Shown: piece after piece, positions 59,633 to 64,000 of the stretch | Position numbering within the stretch: the first letter of the stretch is position 1 | Layout of the letters: every line of letters starts with the position of its first letter | Origin: Paulinella micropora | Lineage: Eukaryota > Cercozoa > Imbricatea > Euglyphida > Paulinellidae | Assembly (NCBI GenBank): GCA_019918135.1 | Contig: WBZZ01004056.1 | Location: 92,501-156,500 of the forward strand | Direction of reading: 5' to 3' | Length of the DNA stretch: 64,000 nt | The notes under the pieces: generated by a model | Seen by the model: the letters and a program-made list of their open reading frames with translations, nothing else | Told to the model about the DNA's origin: nothing | Database searches by the model: none | Made by a program: the position numbers and the translations under genes

Positions 59633-61068
59633 TTATTGTTTGACCACGGCACGAGATGGATAGATAGCCGCGACTTTAACATATTTCAACCAAGCGGTGA
59701 TTGCACGATTTTCATTATAATCAGAAGCATAACGAAGAGTAACTTCAGCAGTTCGTGAGTTATTAACCGCAATCCCAGATGCTCCAATATGAGGCGACTG
59801 ATTGAGTGTCTGAATAATGGTAGCAAATCCTGAGTTGGATGTAAGTCCTGTTTTATCTGAAGTGGAATAATACTTGCGAAAGTTTTCAAGAGAAACAGAT
59901 GAAGACATATAAGCATCACGAATTCCCATAGTTGCTTGGAGATTGTTGATATTCAATTCCACTGCACCACGTTGAACTGCCGCCAGACTATCGGTACTTC
60001 CTCCTATTTCCATCTTTTGTTGCGGAGCATACCAATCACCGATACGGCACTGATACTGCTTATAATTCATTTGAGCAGTTCCAAGGTTATCAATATTAGC
60101 ATTGTCAGCGAGCACATTTTGCGTGATTATATACAAGCACTGAGCACGTGCTACTGCCTTATTTATTTGAAGATTAAAATCATCAGATGTGGCAGGATTA
60201 GCCTTTTGATTGTAATATGTTTCATAAGTGTATGGGAGCCCATCCTTGCTTCCCATCTGTTCCATAACATTTCTCTGGACAGCAGGAGCAAGAGAGAATG
60301 TCTCCAACATAACCACTGGATTTGATATGGTGAAAGTCAAAGCGGAACCACTAAAACCAGCAGGAATAGAAGAAGTTTTCCCATCACCACATCCAATAAT
60401 GGTAAATGCTTCCTGAGGCGGTGCAAATGTCAAACGAAGTCTCATACCACTAACCAAAGAGGGAGGAATGAGAGTTTCTTCATTAAACACTCCTGAAAAG
60501 TAATGAAGAGGAATACAAACCTCAAATAATTACCAGTGCCAACACTACCAGCAGTGGGGACATTGACCGCAAAATCAACGACTGAATTGTCGGTAACATT
60601 CGTATTAACTTCAACATTTTCTCGTTGTCCCGCCATCTGTGCCTGTCGGCGGTAATCAAAAGGATATTGCCAAGGGAGAATATTTCGCACCATCTTGTTC
60701 AAATCTTCAATTCGTTCAAGTTCGCTACCATCCTTGCTTTCTAGCAAAAATCTTTCAAAAATAGCAGTCGCGGGAGTGTTTTGAAAGCCAATAGCACAAG
60801 CAACATTATCCTTTCCATCAGTGGCTACCAATCCATCTGCTTTGATATCAAACGACAAATAGCAATTCTTCCCATAAACAAAATCAGTGCTTGCCTGTAA
60901 TGTAAAAATCATTTCAGTCCCCGATGCACTGGTATAAGTCTGCTGGTCGGCGAAGTTCTTCTTAAAGATACTTCCCTGTTCAGAGAGAGCCAGACTTGCT
61001 GGAAACTCATATCTGAGGTTGTTGAGGGTCATCAACTCCTCAGTAACTTCAATCTCCTTTTTCTCCAT
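59633..61068 (-). CDS. Major capsid protein, double jelly-roll type (unit 4, frameshifted)
   Basis: About 477 aa in two frames, 60442-61068 and 59633-60490, with a single break near 60520 after a TACAAACCTC tract; the break is at a different place from those in unit 3. MEKKEIEVTEELMTL start, then the conserved LSEQGSIFKKNFADQQ, FERFLLESKDGSELERI and SGMRLRLTFAPPQ. Protein identity to unit 3 is moderate to high, with more changes than in the neighbouring penton, suggesting a recombination boundary between the two genes. Confidence 0.75.
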
Positions 61069-61148
61069 TTTTGTGTGCGGGTGTGAGGTGATAAAATTCG
61101 CAATGCTACTATACTAAAAAAATAATAATAGAAATTAAAAGTAATTAT

Positions 61149-61547
61149 TTATTCACCTGAAACGGATTGTTTAATTAAATCAACTGATTTTTGTATGTTG
61201 TCAAGTCTCGTATCTTGTGGTGAAGTCAATTGAAACTCTCTTGCCTCAGCATTCTCAACTGCTTTCTTTAAATAAGCCAAACTGCTAACAGCGGTGTCCA
61301 AATCAACAACATCCGCATTTTCTTTTTTATCAGAAATGTCTGTTAATGTGTTTTGAAGAGTGCTCTTCTCATACGGGACAAGATCGCCAAATTCTGTCAA
61401 TGGCTGATTAACTAACGGGGCACCATTGCTACTCCACAATTCAAACTGGTTTAGTTGAAACCCATCACTTTTTGGTCGGTTTGCTTCATTTATCTTTTTA
61501 ATAAAGTCAATTGGCAAACGATTTGAAGCACTTGAGTTTTTAATCAT
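61149..61547 (-). CDS. Conserved small protein preceding MCP (unit 4)
   Basis: 132 aa from MIKNSSASNRLP, the start conserved in all three copies; a longer frame upstream lacks conservation. Core FQLNQFELWSSNGAPLVNQP and tail LTSPQDTRLDNIQKSVD retained. Confidence 0.65.
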   Translation of the reverse strand: MIKNSSASNRLPIDFIKKINEANRPKSDGFQLNQFELWSSNGAPLVNQPLTEFGDLVPYEKSTLQNTLTDISDKKENADVVDLDTAVSSLAYLKKAVENAEAREFQLTSPQDTRLDNIQKSVDLIKQSVSGE

Positions 61548-61591
61548 TATAAAAATGCGAATATATAAATATCCACATAAAATATATTTTA

Positions 61592-62170
61592 TCAATTACC
61601 ATTAATTATTTTTTTCATAATCTGTAAATTCTGGTGTGTAATTCTTTCCTCTTTCATTTTCTTTAAATCCGCTATGGCTTGATTTACATCAATGTCATTA
61701 GTTTCAGTAACCTCCTTAGGTGGTGGCGGAGTTTCCTTAGAAGCATCCTCCATTGCTTCTATCTTACTTGCGGGTGTTGTGGTAGTTTGTTTCGGCACAG
61801 CAACAGGAGTGGGATTGACAGATTTGGGTAAAGATTGTTCAATCTTAAGTGCTGGAGACATCTCAATAGGTTTGGCATTTGGTCTAGGCAATGAAGTTTT
61901 TGCCGTTTCTATGTCTGGTATTTTTCTTTTTAATGCTTCGTCTGGCATTTGGTCTAGTTGCTGTTCATTGTTCTTACTTCCTTTGCTCACTTTTGGTTTT
62001 AATTGACACTTAATCTTGCCACTCTTAATATCCGCTTCTATCGTCTTTACTGCTAAGTATTCGGGCGATCCCTTACGAATTGTTACGAATTTTCCTTGCG
62101 CATTTTGTTTATGCCAAAGTGCGATTGCTTGTTGATAGCAAGTCTTGTATAATTTAGTTGTTTCCGTCAT
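61592..62170 (-). CDS. Conserved basic virion-associated protein, IRKG family (unit 4)
   Basis: 192 aa, the most diverged of the three copies: TETTKLYKTCYQQAIALW and TIRKGSPEYLAVKTIEADI in the N-terminal domain, then a Pro-rich linker and the conserved ITHQNLQIMKKI end. The gradient of divergence away from the junction is visible here compared with the penton and recombinase. Confidence 0.65.
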   Translation of the reverse strand: MTETTKLYKTCYQQAIALWHKQNAQGKFVTIRKGSPEYLAVKTIEADIKSGKIKCQLKPKVSKGSKNNEQQLDQMPDEALKRKIPDIETAKTSLPRPNAKPIEMSPALKIEQSLPKSVNPTPVAVPKQTTTTPASKIEAMEDASKETPPPPKEVTETNDIDVNQAIADLKKMKEERITHQNLQIMKKIINGN

Positions 62171-62214
62171 GACATATATTATGGAGAAAAAAAAACCATT
62201 TAATTTAATTTTTT

Positions 62215-63116
62215 TTACAGGTTTGTCATATCTCTATCCTTATTTAATCGTAATATAGTAGAGAAATTCTTTCTAAACTGGGTTGTTCTATCACTAGCCG
62301 TATTATTAATTGCTAGAAATGAATAAGGTTCTGCCGTAGCATACTTAACCATATTGTAAAATTCTTTTTTGGTGAGAAAAGGACTTTCATATTCATCTGC
62401 CAGTCTGTCAAGTTCGCTTCTCCTTACTCCATTAAAAATAATCATCCAATGGCAATTAATTCTTATTCTTCGCGGGAGTTGTGTATAACTCTGAGTTGCT
62501 ACCCAGACTGACACTTAGCATGTGTTGAAGCGAAAAACAACTCGGTGAGCACTTCTGATTTGAGAAAGGTTTTACTCTGTGCTATGTCATCCAATAACAA
62601 TAATATTTTTGGTGCCTTCTTAAACCCTTTAGTTTTAATTAGTTCTTTTTGTTTAGTTAATATTTCGCGCATTAGTTCTGGGCGGTCTTCTTTGATTATG
62701 TCTTCTTTTTTTAACTTGAGAGTGTCCTCCAAAATCGGGCATGGACTTAAGCAAAAGACTACTATTCTATCATAAAATCCTTTCAACATGTTCTTTTTGG
62801 CGAGTAGATTACAAATCATAACTGATTTACCTCCGCCAGTGCTGGCACATATAACCATAGTCCCCATTGCTGGCAATATTCCTTCTTTTTGAATAGGGAG
62901 CAATTCAACACTATCTCTTTGTGTTTTAATTGGTTGTATTTCCAAGTCATTGTGAAATTTGGGCGGTTTTTTGCTATCTAACTCTGTTATTACTGGCCTG
63001 TCAATGGTAAATTCCTCGTGTGCTTTTTCTATATTGGTTTTCTCCAAACTCTGCTTCAAAAGTGTTTTTCGTGGCAACTTGTTGGCTATTAATCCTCTAC
63101 GTATAGATCTAGGCAT
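62215..63116 (-). CDS. A32-type packaging ATPase (unit 4, frameshifted)
   Basis: 300 aa across frames 62499-63116 and 62215-62514. The break is at CATGCTAAGTG, where unit 3 has one more A. N-terminus MPRSIRRGLIANKLPRK agrees with unit 2, which shows that the unit 3 N-terminus is the exception. Walker A ASTGGGKS and Walker B LLLLDDIA present; the C-terminal WVATQSYTQ segment is in the second frame. Confidence 0.85.
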
Positions 63117-63122
63117 CCAATC

Positions 63123-64000
63123 TTATATTATAAGATATACTATATTATGGGTTTTGAAAATAGTTTGGATTGTATCTATAATTATCATATTCGGCACCAA
63201 AGGGTTGGGGTGGTGAGGCATAATTATAGAAATAAGGAGAGTAAGGACTACCAAAAGCGTAATTACTTGGAGGATTGACGAGCGGTTTAAAATCCTTTCT
63301 TTCTGGACGAGTTTGGACTTGTCGCGGGATTTCAGCGGGAAGTTTCTGGTCAGTTTTCGTTTCATTTTTGGAAATGCTCTTTTGTCTTTCATTCTGGTCT
63401 GGATAACTGCTCTATTGTATCTATTCAACATAAAGTGATTATTTGTGTTGCCATAACGTGTGTTATCTAGTAATTCAAAATCATTCTTGGTGTCTAGCAT
63501 GCGATCGCGTCTTAGTTCGTTGCCTTTAATAAGTGGGTTTGTTTGTGAAGTGCCGATACCTCCATTTTGGTCGCTTGGCATTAGAAAACGAATAAGTGCT
63601 AACATATCTTCTCTTTCATCGGCGGGAGTTTTACCCATAAGTTTATCAACCAATTTATCAATGCTTCTCATGCTATCAACCATGGCTTGATTTGGTGTTG
63701 TTGCTGGGTCTGGGTCTTCTTTTATATCAGTCTGTGGCGGTTGGACTGGTTCTTCAACAAATCCGCCTGTTCTTGGCACTAGTGGCACTGGCAATGGTGC
63801 GGGTGTTGCTTGCGGTGGCATAGTTTGCGGTGGCATAGTTTGCGGTGGCATAGTTTGCGGTGCTGGTGGCATGGTTTGCGGTGCTGGTGGCATAGTTTGT
63901 GGTGGCATGGTTTGCGGTGGTTGAGTTGGTATTGGTGTTTGTTTTCTTGGCACGCTCGCATCCCTCAATTCTAAATCTTCTAATTGCTTCATTTGGTCTG
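63123..64000 (-). CDS. Large Pro-rich virion protein, C-terminal part (unit 4, runs off window)
   Basis: Partial. Corresponds to about the last 270 residues of the 1007-aa protein at 20393, beyond its phospholipase-like motif. The Pro repeats here are PPQTMPPAPQTM-type rather than PPQATPVPAP; the flanking LVPRTGGFVEEPVQPPQTD is conserved. A lost C near 63340 (CCC versus CCCC) shifts the frame so that the aromatic tail (SNYAFGSPYTTYFYNYA) is out of frame. The start is outside the window. Confidence 0.75.
   Translation of the reverse strand, partial: DQMKQLEDLELRDASVPRKQTPIPTQPPQTMPPQTMPPAPQTMPPAPQTMPPQTMPPQTMPPQATPAPLPVPLVPRTGGFVEEPVQPPQTDIKEDPDPATTPNQAMVDSMRSIDKLVDKLMGKTPADEREDMLALIRFLMPSDQNGGIGTSQTNPLIKGNELRRDRMLDTKNDFELLDNTRYGNTNNHFMLNRYNRAVIQTRMKDKRAFPKMKRKLTRNFPLKSRDKSKLVQKERILNRSSILQVITLLVVLTLLISIIMPHHPNPLVPNMIIIDTIQTIFKTHNIVYLII

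Larger units (their letters stand above)
42730..62890. repeat. Large inverted repeat: tail-to-tail junction of virus units 3 and 4
   Basis: Mirror-image order from packaging ATPase to hairpins, arms of about 10 kb, centre near 52,820. DNA between about 46,000 and 52,200 is almost identical to its mirror, while MCP, the two small genes and the ATPase are clearly more different. Unit 3 starts inside its ATPase, unit 4 continues into the Pro-rich protein. Near the centre, one arm of an H4-type hairpin is missing on the unit 3 side. Confidence 0.85.

Overview
This looks like a nuclear contig from an unidentified eukaryote, probably a protist, carrying several inserted or recombined small eukaryotic DNA viruses. 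The non-viral parts (about 1-1051 and 36.9-42.2 kb) have trinucleotide microsatellites, long poly-C runs, an 818-830 bp tandem repeat and intron-like pyrimidine/AG signals. The viral parts are AT-rich and gene-dense and use the standard code. The host cannot be named from the sequence.

Layout. (1) 1-1051: host repeat. (2) 1052-~8396: virus unit 1, inverted and truncated in a fibre gene. (3) ~8410-25683: unit 2, which faces away from unit 1, so the two units meet head-to-head at two long hairpins (7997-8394 and 8411-8822). Unit 2 carries a GIY-YIG nuclease, a family-A-type polymerase fused to an SF3 helicase, a SAP-like protein, a long fibre with a C-terminal self-cleaving chaperone, a membrane protein, a second GIY-YIG nuclease, a Cys-rich membrane protein, a 1007-aa virion protein with a phospholipase-A2-like motif, a packaging ATPase, two small conserved proteins and the first codons of the major capsid protein. 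(4) 25684-~35250: a different element of Polinton/Maverick type, with a truncated adenain-like protease, a basic capsid peptide, an A32-type ATPase, a fibre cassette shared with the first virus and a retroviral-type integrase. (5) 35.25-42.2 kb: unassigned and host-like sequence with one isolated viral gene (36133-36645) and its iterons. (6) 42236-~52750: unit 3, beginning inside a chimeric packaging ATPase and continuing through capsid, penton, a surface protein and a tyrosine recombinase to a hairpin terminus. (7) ~52800-64000: unit 4, a mirror image of unit 3, joined to it tail-to-tail through more long hairpins (52548-52953 and 52986-53397).

Units 2 and 3 overlap in the ATPase to MCP region. 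Together they imply one Polinton-like virus of about 25 kb with a hairpin at each end: replication genes near one end, recombinase near the other, capsid genes between. Head-to-head and tail-to-tail junctions, long hairpins with a branched cap, and a tyrosine recombinase whose active-site context resembles telomere resolvases fit a linear genome with covalently closed hairpin ends, replicated as inverted multimers and resolved by its own enzyme. This is an inference from architecture, not a demonstrated mechanism.

Many long genes carry single-base length differences in homopolymers, at different places in different copies. Residual long-read error or recent decay could explain this, so most 'broken' calls are provisional. 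The 268-bp deletion in the unit 1 polymerase and the capsid truncation at 25683 are larger, clear lesions.
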